Under the pieces are notes generated by a model. It made no database searches, was not told the DNA's origin, and was given only the letters and a program-made list of their open reading frames with translations. Source: Galeruca laticollis (Eukaryota; Arthropoda; Insecta; Coleoptera; Chrysomelidae). Taken from it: a stretch of 64,000 bases of DNA. Within the stretch, counting starts at the first letter, position 1. Each line of letters begins with the position of its first letter. This document shows positions 43,095 to 54,010 of the stretch, piece after piece. Where the stretch lies: positions 176,673,262-176,737,261 of the forward strand of contig OY998175.1 in assembly GCA_963921935.1 (NCBI GenBank), written 5' to 3'. A program made the translations under genes and the position numbers.

Positions 43095-44963
43095 AGACGA
43101 CTACCTATAGATCTTAAATGAAATATAGAGGCCCCTTCAATGGAAGAGCGCTTATCATGCCATGGATGAACTTGGAGACACTGTGTTCTACGCCAGCCAA
43201 TTAGCTTATAGAATACTTCTCATTCTGATTGCTGATTTATGTACAAATAAAAAAAATGTTAAATTGGTAGAGTTCAATATAAAGTTGGTCGATCACCTGA
43301 GCCATTCAACTGCTGTAACAACCAATCTCTTAAAACTTGTGTCTAAATTCATAATTGTTTTTTTTTGTATCTATAAATTTTTTCAGTCGTTCATGTTTTA
43401 AATATATTTAGCCAAGTGGCCAATTGAGATTGATATATCACTTTTAGATGCTATAGAGTTTAGTGATTTAGAAGTAATCAATGCCCATTAGGGAATTTAA
43501 GTATAAAATTGATTACATTGTCTGAGGTTTGCCACTCATATAGACTCTATAGTGTAACTTAAAATTTAATTTCATATTTAAAGTTTATTTGAATAAACTC
43601 ATTTCAAGTTATTGAAGCAGATAATCCCTTGTTTATAGCTTCACTATAGACAAGATTTATTTATCTAGAATAAAAAAATTCCATTTGCCTATCGAATAAC
43701 AACAGAACTAAAGTCAACCTACTTGTTTGTACTTAGTCCTATATACCAGTTTTATACATTTACCAACTTTTACAATTAAACACAATCTATATTCTGATTT
43801 TTGTGTATTATTGATTGTGTAAGTCCTGATCACTGAACTGTGTATTTGTGGACATTTCATTGGCAATGTCGTCTCCTTTTCTACGACTTTAAACCAAAAA
43901 AAGCGGCTCCCTTGGGAGGACGACAATCCTACATTTTGATTGAGAAAATCCAACGAACTCACACCTACTCTACTGACGAAAAGCTGCCGTTCGCATTGTG
44001 GTAAGTTTCCCATTCGAATTTTAAGTGCACCATCGGTTTAGGTACCTGGGTGTCGAGTTGGAAGTAAAATTTTTCACTTTGGGGAGTATCAGAAAACTGT
44101 AAAGTGGTTTTCCATTCTGTTTTCTTATCCTCTATTCCCTATACTATGTTTATCAAATGAGCCTTTCCTGCATTTGTAAAGTTCGGTACACTTTTATTTT
44201 CCATAATAATTTTTGCTTTCAGTCAGAAAAGAAACGCTGGCGATAAAACTTGAAACAACAAGCAAATACAAAAAATTGTTAGGTTAGACTAAACATAAAA
44301 AAGGGTGGTGAATACTAAAAATGGTTAGGTTAGACTAAACATAAAAATGGGTGGTAAATACTACGGGACTTGGGATGTTGCTGGTCTAAAAGAGGCTTTG
44401 TTACTTTTCAACGGTGACAAATATAAAGCCGATCTTTATAATTCAATCGCGCTTACGTAAGCTCGGCTTTAGCACAAAATGGTGCATTTGGCCGTAAAAC
44501 ACTAAAACCAAATCCAATAATCAAAACAAAACAGCTGTACTACAATGCATATATAGCACATATGGTGTCAAAGCTGCTTCAAATGACATTAATGACAAGA
44601 ATTAAACAGAACAGAACAAGAATGAATTAAAAGGCGCATGTACAACCATAAAACAGTCGGTCCTAACAACAATTCGCGCAAATATATTGATCTCTATCCA
44701 ATTTTCCTGCCTCTCAAATTTTAAATTATTACTATCTCACAAAATATTAAAAATCTTGTGTTGATTTCAAATGGCCAATCAAAACTTTATTACCAATTCG
44801 CGTCTGTATGAACAACCCTTTAGTCAATCGTCGCTGCATCGACAATTTTTAACTCTTGTAAAAATCCCAACCAACGGAATGAAAAACAAAACAGTGATGT
44901 AGGTTCGTTGCTCATCGTGGTTTTTTATCAATCATCATATTCTGCAATATATTTCACAAGTGT
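43095..44963. other. Jockey 3' flank, then unassigned DNA
   Basis: The first 300 bp are probably the Jockey 3' non-coding tail. The rest shows no gene. An imperfect tandem, GGTTAGACTAAACATAAAAA, occurs twice at about 44279-44345. Confidence 0.35.
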
Positions 44964-45037
44964 TATTAAAAACGCCGTGACTAGCAGTACATCGGATGTA
45001 CGAATTTATTTTGTACATCGGCCTTGTGCGTTGATCG

Positions 45038-45328
45038 ATGCGCGCATATTCAAATAATAACCTAAAGAAGCTTGTATTTTGTATGGTTTGTTTATATTAT
45101 TTTGGATCTTGGAAACATATAGATGTCCGTTTAATGTATGATACATATATTAATGTAGGTTGGTATCTCATTAGAAATAAAAATGAAAGTAAAAGGGCGA
45201 TATTTGATTCGTACATCAGAATGATGAACTTATGGGATCCAGAGAATAAGATTTTTTATTTTCTAACAGGTTATTCACAATTACGGGACAAACTTATTAA
45301 AATTTATCAGCAATTATTACTAGAGTAA
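45038..45328 (+). other. Unassigned plus-strand reading frame within the MULE
   Basis: A 96-codon frame with DVRLMYDTYINVGWYLIRNK and FLTGYSQLRDKLIKIY, opposite in direction to the MULE gene. I recognise no family, and it may be chance or captured DNA. Confidence 0.25.
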
Positions 45329-45453
45329 CAAAATGTGCCAAAAATACATATACCTACTTATTATCTTAACCAAAAAGATGTCGGAAAATATTTAATAAAG
45401 TTAAAGATGGATTTTCCTAAATTTGAATTTTCCCCGAATTTGAATCTCCCTTT

Positions 45454-47616
45454 TTAAAATATTTGCATGATTACGACTTTCTGTTTTTGCTTCAAAACTT
45501 GATGTTTATGAATAAAGGTTTTTAGGAAAAAAGTAGTAAAAAAACTTTTAATATTTAAAAGCAAATAATAACTACATATATTTAAGCTATAAAATTTACA
45601 GAAATGAATTACATCTTGTGGGTATGTATCTTTACTCTGAACAATATCTACACATCCACTTTCTTTTTTTTTCAGGACTTGTTTCAATGCTACACAAAAT
45701 AAGTGATATTTAAACATGATGCACATATAATTGGTCGATCATCTAATGTACAGTTACACTGTGCGCAAGGACAAGGGATATTTATCATACCACTAAGTAT
45801 TGTTGTGATTTTGTTCCACGACGCTTCGGAACAAAATTCTCTAATTAAATTAAAGTTTATATTTTCATGTAGCAATGAATATGGTAAATCTGCATTTAAA
45901 TGGTCGATTTCATTTTTTTTTCTTTTTTGCATAAACATCTTTCAAAGATGGTGAAACAAGATTCAATATAAAAAGTTTTTTCTCACTTGTAGTTCTTTTG
46001 GCAAAAGGTTTTTTCTTTAAAGAGAAGCACTTAACCTTAGGTAACCCAATAGCAGTTTTACCGCATCCTTTAGGTATCTCTCATTTTGGGTATTTTTGGA
46101 ATTATTATCCTAGCAAGACTATTTTTTAAATCAGATGTGTTATTACTTTTGCTATAGCTATGATCACTCATGACGAAATGGCTGAGTTTTTCACTTTCGT
46201 GATTTTGATTGCCTTTACTTTAAAAAACCACTGTTTCAATCTTATTACTTTCGACACTGGCCAAAGGGAGGCAAGATATTTCAGTAGAATAAGGTATTTC
46301 TTTATCTGGAAAATTTGCAACTGGTGCCCTATCGACTCCAGCAGTTCTGTCATAATAATTGTAAGTTTCAATTTGGATAGGTTCTAAAATATCTTCATTT
46401 TCCGTAATTACAGTTTCCTCATTAATTTCATAAATACTATGACTATCCAAATCTCTATTCAGATCTAGATGTTTATCAAAATAATTTTTATCTGGACTTG
46501 TTAGTATAACTGCCTCGGTAACTGCACTGTCACTAGGATTTTCATACAATTCAGACACTTCTACACGTTTACCATCTAACAATAATTTTTTTTTTACTTT
46601 AAAATACTTTGCATTGATAAATCGAAAACATCTTCCGATTGTTCAGATATCAAACTGGCAATATCTCGTAGCACCAACATAGACTTTTTATATTTTCCAA
46701 ATTTATGTAATTTCCGAGTTAATTTCCTTTCTGTGTCTTTTTCAGTATAGGCCATATCGGTTATAACAGTTGCTTTCCTATGTTGCGTTTCAATTGGTTG
46801 TAATTTGCAGTTTTGAAATACCCGTTGATGTTTCCTCACATGCAGTATTACATAATGATGGTTCAAATAAAGACATTCTTTCTTTTTTTCGAACAGAAAA
46901 TATGTGCCTAAAATTTTTCAATACAAACATTATTAAAAAAATAAATATATGTAAATAAGTATGATTACTTTAAATTATCTACTATATTCCAAATTCCGTA
47001 AGTCTTTTAATTTTCTTTGTTTCACATTCCATTATATGTTTTATTTTCTTTTTTTTACCACCAGCTTTAAGAAATTCTTCAACCTTATATTTTTCACCTG
47101 GGTTTAACTTGCGTTTTTGTGTTAAATGTTTATAAAAAGCCTATAAACAAAAGTAAAAATTAAATTTGAAGTTACATTCTATATATTGCAACAAGTTCCC
47201 ACACTTACCTCTGTTGTTTCATGATTATGATTAAAATTGGTATTAGCTATTGTTAGATGATTACCATCTTCAGAAACAATTAATCTGATATTTGCTGGAC
47301 AATTTTTTTGAAAGGTCCTAGAAAGAGAAAAAGTAGTGAAATTGTTACAAGATGTTTATACAGAAGCTAAACTATCTTACCTTGTGTTGCGAGTGTTATC
47401 TGTCGTTTGTTTTTGAACTTTTTTCCACCATGTATGCAACAAAATGAAAGTTGATAAGGCTTTCTGGGATTAATATGACTATGAACACCTTTATTTCTTG
47501 CGGTCTTCAGAACTGTACTACTTGTTTTGTAATACTTACCTTTTGTTTCATCTTCCCATTTTTTTTAATTCCGTGACAAATTCTTTCTCACTGTTGAATA
47601 TCGCCCCTACTTTCAT
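45454..47616 (-). pseudogene. MULE-type gene with FAR1/ZSWIM-like zinc finger, decayed
   Basis: From an ATG at 47616 the minus strand reads MKVGAIFNSEKEFVTELKK, then a TGA. Separate exons encode LSFCCIHGGKKF (about 47385-47470), FQKNCPANIRLIVSEDG with NFNHNHETT (about 47215-47325), and AFYKHLTQKRKLNPGEKYKV (about 47040-47145). Together these are the C-C-H-H zinc finger and helical segment at the N-terminus of FAR1/ZSWIM-type MULE proteins. Further left are low-complexity frames (46220-46866) and a Cys-rich tail with CPCAQCNCTLDDRPIICASC (45690-45938), like a PHD-type finger. No DDE catalytic core is readable, so this copy could move only with help from a relative. Confidence 0.55.
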
Positions 47617-47880
47617 TTTTATTTCTAATAAAGTACCTAGATCACAAAACCTAGGAACTTATAAATATCACACAATAAACACAATTTATATTTAAAGTTA
47701 GAGACAACTATTTAAATTATATTATTATGTATGATCCAAGATCGCGCGCTTCGACCAACCAACCACAAGGCCGATGTACAAAATAATTTCGTACATACGA
47801 TGTACAAAATAAATTCATACATCCGATGTACAAAATAAATTCGTACATCCGATGTACTTCTAGTCACGGCGTATTAAAAA

Positions 47881-49250
47881 CTGTTCTTTAAAGAGTGAAT
47901 AAAGTGAAATAGAAACTGGAGGATTAAACATAAAATATTTTGTAGAAGAGTGCGATGCTCTAATATATACATATAGATGTGGAACACGTATATAGTTATT
48001 TTGTTAAATGTACTGCAACCTAAAAGTCCCCGGTTACCCGGTTATAAACTTCTTTCCAGGGAGTGAACTGGGTCTCAGTTAAAGTATCCTATATCTATCA
48101 CTATGGTGGGGTGAACAATTAATATGCTTAACAGAAGGAAATCTACAAAACAAGAAAATGGGGGAAAGCTGGAAAAAACCTTGTAAATAATTAACATTAA
48201 ATTAAATTGTAATATATTTTCCCCGAACGCAATCATCCAATTTACAAAAAAATTCTGAAAACAATAAAAAAAATTCAACAATAATACCTACATTCATTGA
48301 AATGTACAGGAATTCACATTAACGGCGTATTCAAAATACAGAACTATAACGCAGTTATATTAAAAATTACCAACTCTATAAGATGGAGATAAGACAAGGC
48401 AACTTATCTTATAAAGGCTGTGGGGTGTTGTATCTCCAGCGATGATCAATAGAAATTTGAGTGATATCCTAGCGGTGATCTATTCGTGGGCGATATCCTG
48501 TTGTGAGGGGTATCTTAGTGGTGATCTAGCAATATCCTAGCGGTGACCTAGCAGCGAATATAAAGAAAAAGCTCAACAGTGCAATTTTTAAAATTTAATT
48601 ATAGTTTTCGTTATCGGAAGTAGCAACAGAAAAGCAATCATCAAATGAACTTTCGCTACCAAGAAACGACTCAAAGAGAAGGTACAGAGTCACAATACGT
48701 TAATGAAATTGAAAAGATATTTGACGAAAAAATTAACATGTCCAGTTTGGCATATTCCAGTACATTAAAAACATGATTTAATTACATTATTTTCTAAATT
48801 ATCTGTTTTATGAAGTTTGTTTCATTTTAATTCGCTTTATCTTAGCGTCACGGTAAACTAAAAAAGAAGAATTGAAGAATTTCTATATTTACTGCATTCT
48901 ACGTAGAATATAAGTGTCCGTTGTAATGCATTAAATTATAGTGGCGCCATATTAACATCAGGGTAAAATTTAAAGAAAGCGTTGAAAGGTATTAGAGTTG
49001 GATCGAGAATTAAGCAAAGAAAGAAAAAAATCCGCACTTTTTAAAATGTGCATAAAATAGGAAACAATCGTAGATGACCTTTATAACGTAGTTGTCGTGT
49101 ATAGACTTTTGCCAATATCAATACAAATTATCTGTGAGGAATATCGGCGTGTTTCCAGGTATTTTTCATAAAATCAAATCAGTATATTCGTTCATTATTT
49201 CATATTAAAAAGTCAAATATTATTGCCAAAGTAAAAAATATATTAAATTA
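47881..49250. other. unassigned; short degenerate repeat at 48430-48556
   Basis: About 125 bp near 48430-48556 consist of variants of ATATCCTAGCGGTGATCTA. The rest shows no gene or terminal repeat. Confidence 0.4.
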
Positions 49251-49270
49251 GTCTTTTTCCACAAAACATG

Positions 49271-50300
49271 TACCGGGTGTCTGATTAAGAGAGGTAACCC
49301 GCTGTATCTTAGAAACTATTTATCGTACAGCTTAGAGAGTAAAAACTCGAATATGAGAAACTGATGGAAATGATGTTTTCTACTCCACCGCTAGAGGGCG
49401 TAGTTCACAATAATAACACAAAATCATCACTTTTCTGTAATAAATTTACCGTTATAGTACCACAAAATTTAAATATTCGTAATCATTAGATCATTTTTCG
49501 TAAGTTTGCTCCAGCACTTTTTCCCCTCTCTTGTAAAATAACTGGTAGGGGTGAGTGGGAAAACTAACTCAATAACACGGTTATAACTTTTGTTCTGCTT
49601 TATGGATTTCGACAAACTTAGTATCATTGCCTAATAAAATATATCATCGTTTCATTCCAGAGCTTTCAACGGTCGCTAGATGTGGCGGTGATTGAACAAT
49701 TGTTTTGTTTTAAACTTTTTTGGAAATTTGCAAATGCGATGCTATACTTTTAATCAATTATTTGAAAGAGGATGGAATATAAAAAAAATGGTAAAAACCG
49801 CATCTCAATATCCATATTCTAAGCGAAGATACGATAAAAAATAGGTATACTAGGGGATTGAGTTTTATACTTAAGTAAATTGAAAATTTTACATAATGTA
49901 GTAGGTATCCAGATGTAATAAATTGTTGACAACTTAAAAATAAAATTTATGTAGAGCGAATTTATGAACCTGTAACGGTTAGTAATTTAAAAATACGTAA
50001 CGCCTTAAACAAATAGCAAAGCTTATGATACGTTAAAAGTGTATTTTGAATGTTTTGAGAATGCTCCGATTGCATCAAGAGAATATGCATTTAGATATTC
50101 CTTGCGACAACATTTTTGCAGAAGAGTATTTCAAAATGTGGCTAAACGTTTAAAACAAACCAGACCAGACCTGTTCAAACTAAAAAAAATCTACACGGCA
50201 GCGAAGAAACAATACAGATATAGATGAAATAAATGTTTTAGGATACATTGCTGCAGATCCACAAGTTAGTGTAAGAAAACTAGCTTGCGAGTTAGGAACT
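49271..50300 (+). pseudogene. mariner-like element, 5' part
   Basis: The left end resembles a mariner terminus (ACCGGGTGTCTGATTAAGAG). A coding scrap at 50039-50270 contains SREYAFRYSLRQHF, RRVFQNVAKRLKQTRP and, after a shift, AADPQVSVRKLACELGT, the N-terminal helix-turn-helix region of mariner-like transposases. It is full of stops. The rosa element at 50499 may have inserted into its remains. Confidence 0.45.
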
Positions 50301-50498
50301 TATACGTATATTGTGTTCACCTTAGACTAATAATATACAATATAGAGTGTCATTCATTCATAATGATGATATTGGTCGTAAGCCGTTAAATCTTGTACTG
50401 TTGTCGATAACTGTGTTACTAACATGACTTTCAAATTATTAACTTGAAATACAGTTTATAAAAATGTTTATTTTACAAAAATGATAATTCTACAAATA

Positions 50499-51806
50499 CA
50501 GTTTCCGCCAAAATAAACAGTACCGAAAATAAAAATTAATTTTTAATTTCTGTAATGTAAGTGTTCAAAATGTTCACCATTTCGACGCAAACAAGCTTCA
50601 TATCGATTTTGTAAGTCAATAAACATATTTATAAAAAGTGGTTGATGTAACTGCCGAAAAATATTTTGTATTCTTTCCCGTAGTTCGGCAATATTCGCCG
50701 GCGGATTTTCTGAGTGAAATATTTTGTCCTTCATTATGCCCCAAATGTATGCGTCAGGTGGCGTCAGATCAGGTGAATGAGAAGGATATTCGAAGTCTAT
50801 TCCCCGAGAAATTATTCTATTATCGAAATGCTGACGGAGTAAGTCTAAGGTGCGCACAGCTGTATGGCTCGTTGCACCATCTTGTTGGAACCATTTTGTG
50901 CGAAACTGTAGATTTCGTGCACGGCAAAAGTTATTTAGATCTCTCACAAAAGGTATAATGATTTTCTCTCTATAACGCTCTTGGTTGACAGTAAGTGGAT
51001 TCTGATTATTATCTTCAACGAAATAAGGACCAATCATTCCATGACCAGATACCGCGCACCAAACGGTAACTCGAAGACTGTGGAGTGGTTTCTCTACAAT
51101 GACATCAGGACATTCAAATCCAAGGAATCTGGTTGTTTGTCGATTAATATAGCCGCAAAGAAGAACGTGACTCTCGTCTGAAAACCATATGTTTTTCAAA
51201 AATTCGGGATCTTCGTAAATTAAACTCAACATGCGACTACAGTAAATTTCTCTTGCACGTTTGTCCGCAGCATTTAGTCGTTGTCCAACTTGAATACGGT
51301 ATGGATAACCACCAATTGATTTGAACATGCGACGTAAAGACGTTTCACTAATGTTGAGTTTACATGCAGTTCTTACAAGACTTCTTTGAGGTGATTGCAC
51401 AACTTGGTTAAAAACACGTCCTTCATTTTCGTTAGTGCATACTGTTTTTCGACGACCTGAAGAACCTTTACGTTGACACAATACACTACCAGTGCGACGA
51501 AATTTTTCAACAACAGCTAACATCACACTTTTACTAGGAGCTGCTTTATTAAATTTTTGTTGATATTTTATTGACACCTGTTCTAAGCTTGGACCATCAT
51601 TACGACCTTTTCCGTATGAACAAAAATAATGCTCTACCAAAAAAACTTTTTCTTCCGTTGTTAGAACCATTTTTAAATAAAATTTAACTGCAGCATACTA
51701 TTAATATATCAACTAATGACAATTAAGTCAAATATGACAAATCCATATTACATAAACAACTCCACAGCACTCTCTGTTTCGGTACTGTTTATTTTGGCGG
51801 ATACCG
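50499..51806 (-). mobile_element. rosa-type mariner (DD41D), apparently complete
   Basis: Inverted ends of 30 bp, starting CAGTTTCCGCCAAAATAAAC at the left, match the right end with two mismatches. TA duplications lie at 50497-50498 and 51807-51808. The whole element is 1308 bp, a typical mariner length, and carries one uninterrupted transposase. Confidence 0.92.
50543..51670 (-). CDS. mariner transposase, DD41D (rosa group), uninterrupted
   Basis: This is a 375-codon frame from ATG 51670. Residues 1-120 form the paired helix-turn-helix DNA-binding part (STE-like MVLTTEEKVFLVEHYF, then the GSSGRRKTV hook and ISETSLRRMFK). The catalytic core has NIWFSDESHV (Asp 165), KWFQQDGATSHTA (Asp 264) and SHSPDLTPPDAYIWG (Asp 306). 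The 41 residues between the last two Asp place it in the DD41D group. All catalytic residues and the full length are present, so it may be active or recently so. It would act in the nucleus on the 30-bp ends around it. Confidence 0.93.
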   Translation of the reverse strand: MVLTTEEKVFLVEHYFCSYGKGRNDGPSLEQVSIKYQQKFNKAAPSKSVMLAVVEKFRRTGSVLCQRKGSSGRRKTVCTNENEGRVFNQVVQSPQRSLVRTACKLNISETSLRRMFKSIGGYPYRIQVGQRLNAADKRAREIYCSRMLSLIYEDPEFLKNIWFSDESHVLLCGYINRQTTRFLGFECPDVIVEKPLHSLRVTVWCAVSGHGMIGPYFVEDNNQNPLTVNQERYREKIIIPFVRDLNNFCRARNLQFRTKWFQQDGATSHTAVRTLDLLRQHFDNRIISRGIDFEYPSHSPDLTPPDAYIWGIMKDKIFHSENPPANIAELRERIQNIFRQLHQPLFINMFIDLQNRYEACLRRNGEHFEHLHYRN

Positions 51807-51808
51807 TA

Positions 51809-53270
51809 CGATAAAACAATGTGAAATCTAGTAACTGACTGACTTTCAAGTTACAAGTAATTTTATACAGAATATTTATGCTGATTACGGGGTCTTCCTC
51901 TTACACCGTGGAACAGCAACTCATCGGTTTCCATGGGAATCGTTGATATAATTCATGGTAATCCAAAAACATTAAATTAATTAACCTAAAAGTTTATTTT
52001 GTCACTCACAGTCTTAAAAACGCATAAAAACGAAGGAACTACATTTTTCTACGAGTATTGCAGAATTTCTATATTTCGACGTAGGTCTTGATTATGGAAT
52101 TGCCCCTAGGGCAAGAATATTCATTCTCGCCCTTGCTATGGAATGAATACTTGTAACGTCCTCTAAAAGTGACGGTTCATTTGACAGAAAGAGAAAATAG
52201 GCGTGTTCCGTTTTATACACCAGGTGCACTACGCAGAGTAGAAGTGCAGAAATATTAAAATGTATAAAAAATCCACTAAAGTGAACGTAAAATAACGAAT
52301 ATGGACGTTTAGTAATAGTTGTTGGAATCAGAAGTGCAGCACAAGTGTATTTTGTGGCACTTTTCAAGAAGAAAACGCTATTTAGCAACAATTGTCAACT
52401 GTCAAAAATGTCGATTATCAAAATTGTTTTATCAATTTTTTAAATTAAAATTGATTAATGCTTCATAAAAAGTAAGTAAATTTATTTAAATTATAGTTAT
52501 TACATGGCTTCATTCATTTTTAGTGTTTGATACTAAGAGAAATTAAGGAGTTAGTAATTCAATATATGTTGTTTTGTTTTTTATTCGATAGTCGTAGAAA
52601 AAGTATAGTCTAAAACACGGGTGGAATTCACAATTCTACACTCCTAGAATCGTTTACCTCGCCTACGGCTCTGGAAACAAATATTTCTACTCGTATAGAA
52701 TTTGGTTTATTCCACCCTTGATATGGAATATACTATTTTACTCCCTACTTGTAATGTCGCTTGTATAAACAAAACCTGTTTGACATTATTTAGTACAATT
52801 ACTACAGCAAATTCGAAACTATCATCGGGCATACTCTGACGATATTTGCATGGTAATGAAACAAGGACCAAACTACTAAATATGTTACCCTCTAGGCACA
52901 TAAGGCAGGTACTGACATTTTGAGCAATGTTGCCACTTTTAGTTACAACAAATACTTCTTTAAAATTTATATAAGATTATGCCTTTAGTAAATAAAATTC
53001 GAGTTTTATTAATTAATTTTAAAAGCAGCGACTTAAATGCATAAATTACTATGACTTTTTTGATTTGCAAATTTTTTAACAAATTTTCAATTAAATTTCT
53101 AATTTCATTTTTCCGGTAACTTTGCGAATATGGCAAAGCGGTGGAAGTGTCCGCAAGACTTCACTTTCTTTCACTTATTCGATAAAATTTACAATAACAA
53201 ATGATATTTTACAATCACTCAACTTTTTTTACAAGAAATAAGTATTTCTTCGGTACTTTTTGAGCCGCAT
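51809..53270. other. no gene recognised
   Basis: The first part may be the right side of the older mariner hit by rosa. A CACGGGTGGAATTC to ATTCCACCCTTGATATGG stretch (52616-52725) is partly self-complementary. No coding or RNA gene is supported. Confidence 0.35.
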
Positions 53271-53281
53271 GAACTGCAGGG

Positions 53282-53374
53282 TTAACAAAAGAATATACAT
53301 CACCTTTTGAAGATTATAACTTACGTTGGGCTAAACAGTGTGGAGCTAAAGATTTTGGTGCATGGGAAAATTAA
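53282..53374 (+). other. Possible terminal coding exon of an unknown gene
   Basis: After an acceptor-like CTGCAG (53274-53279) the plus strand reads KEYTSPFEDYNLRWAKQCGA and KDFGAWEN, then TAA. The composition looks protein-like, but I cannot assign it, and no partner exon is evident. Confidence 0.25.
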
Positions 53375-54010
53375 TTTCTGAAATTTTCCCAGAGATTTGC
53401 GTAAGGACTTGTAACCTTTTTAATCTAATAGAGGTAACCCAAATACTTATTTCCCAAGAAATAAATCACAGTTGTATCCCCAAATTTATTCCTGGCATTC
53501 CCTTATATGGCCGCCATAACTTCTCGAGTAGAATAAACGTGTTGGCACCACAGTTGGCGTTTACAGTCCAAAACATAAAGCTCGGTGAATTTTCAAGCAC
53601 CTAGATCTCAAATTTTTGGATTTTTCAACTACCATTTTTGCAAAAGATATTTATATTACGAAAACCCAATAGCACCATGTTTGTATATAATGAACTGATC
53701 TAAATTTTTGACTAAACAAAAATTCTCCAAGTGTCATATCGAGAGAGATATAGCTAAAAAACGGATTTTTGTAACTTGAGCAGTTTTAGCCCTTGAACTA
53801 GAATGGAATTTGGGATAAATTTATTTCCTTTCAAACAACCCCTTGAGACCTACAAATTCCACCACAACAAATAACCGCCAGGAAAAATGTTAGGTTAAGG
53901 TATTTTCAGCCCTTCATTTATTGGACTATAGTATAAGAAGGAAACATTTTGATATTTGGAGATGGGTTGAGAAAAAGTGCTAAAACTAATATAGTACTTG
54001 ATATACTCAC

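Larger units (their letters stand above)
44973..47871 (-). mobile_element. Second MULE, with 9-bp target duplication and iterated termini
   Basis: The ends start CGCCGTGACTAGCAGTACAT (left), with the inverse at the right. The direct repeat TATTAAAAA lies at 44964-44972 and 47872-47880. The unit GTACATCGGATGTACGAATT is present about once at the left but three times in tandem at the right end (47785-47855). The internal coding is an intron-containing, decayed FAR1/ZSWIM-like gene on the minus strand. Confidence 0.85.
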
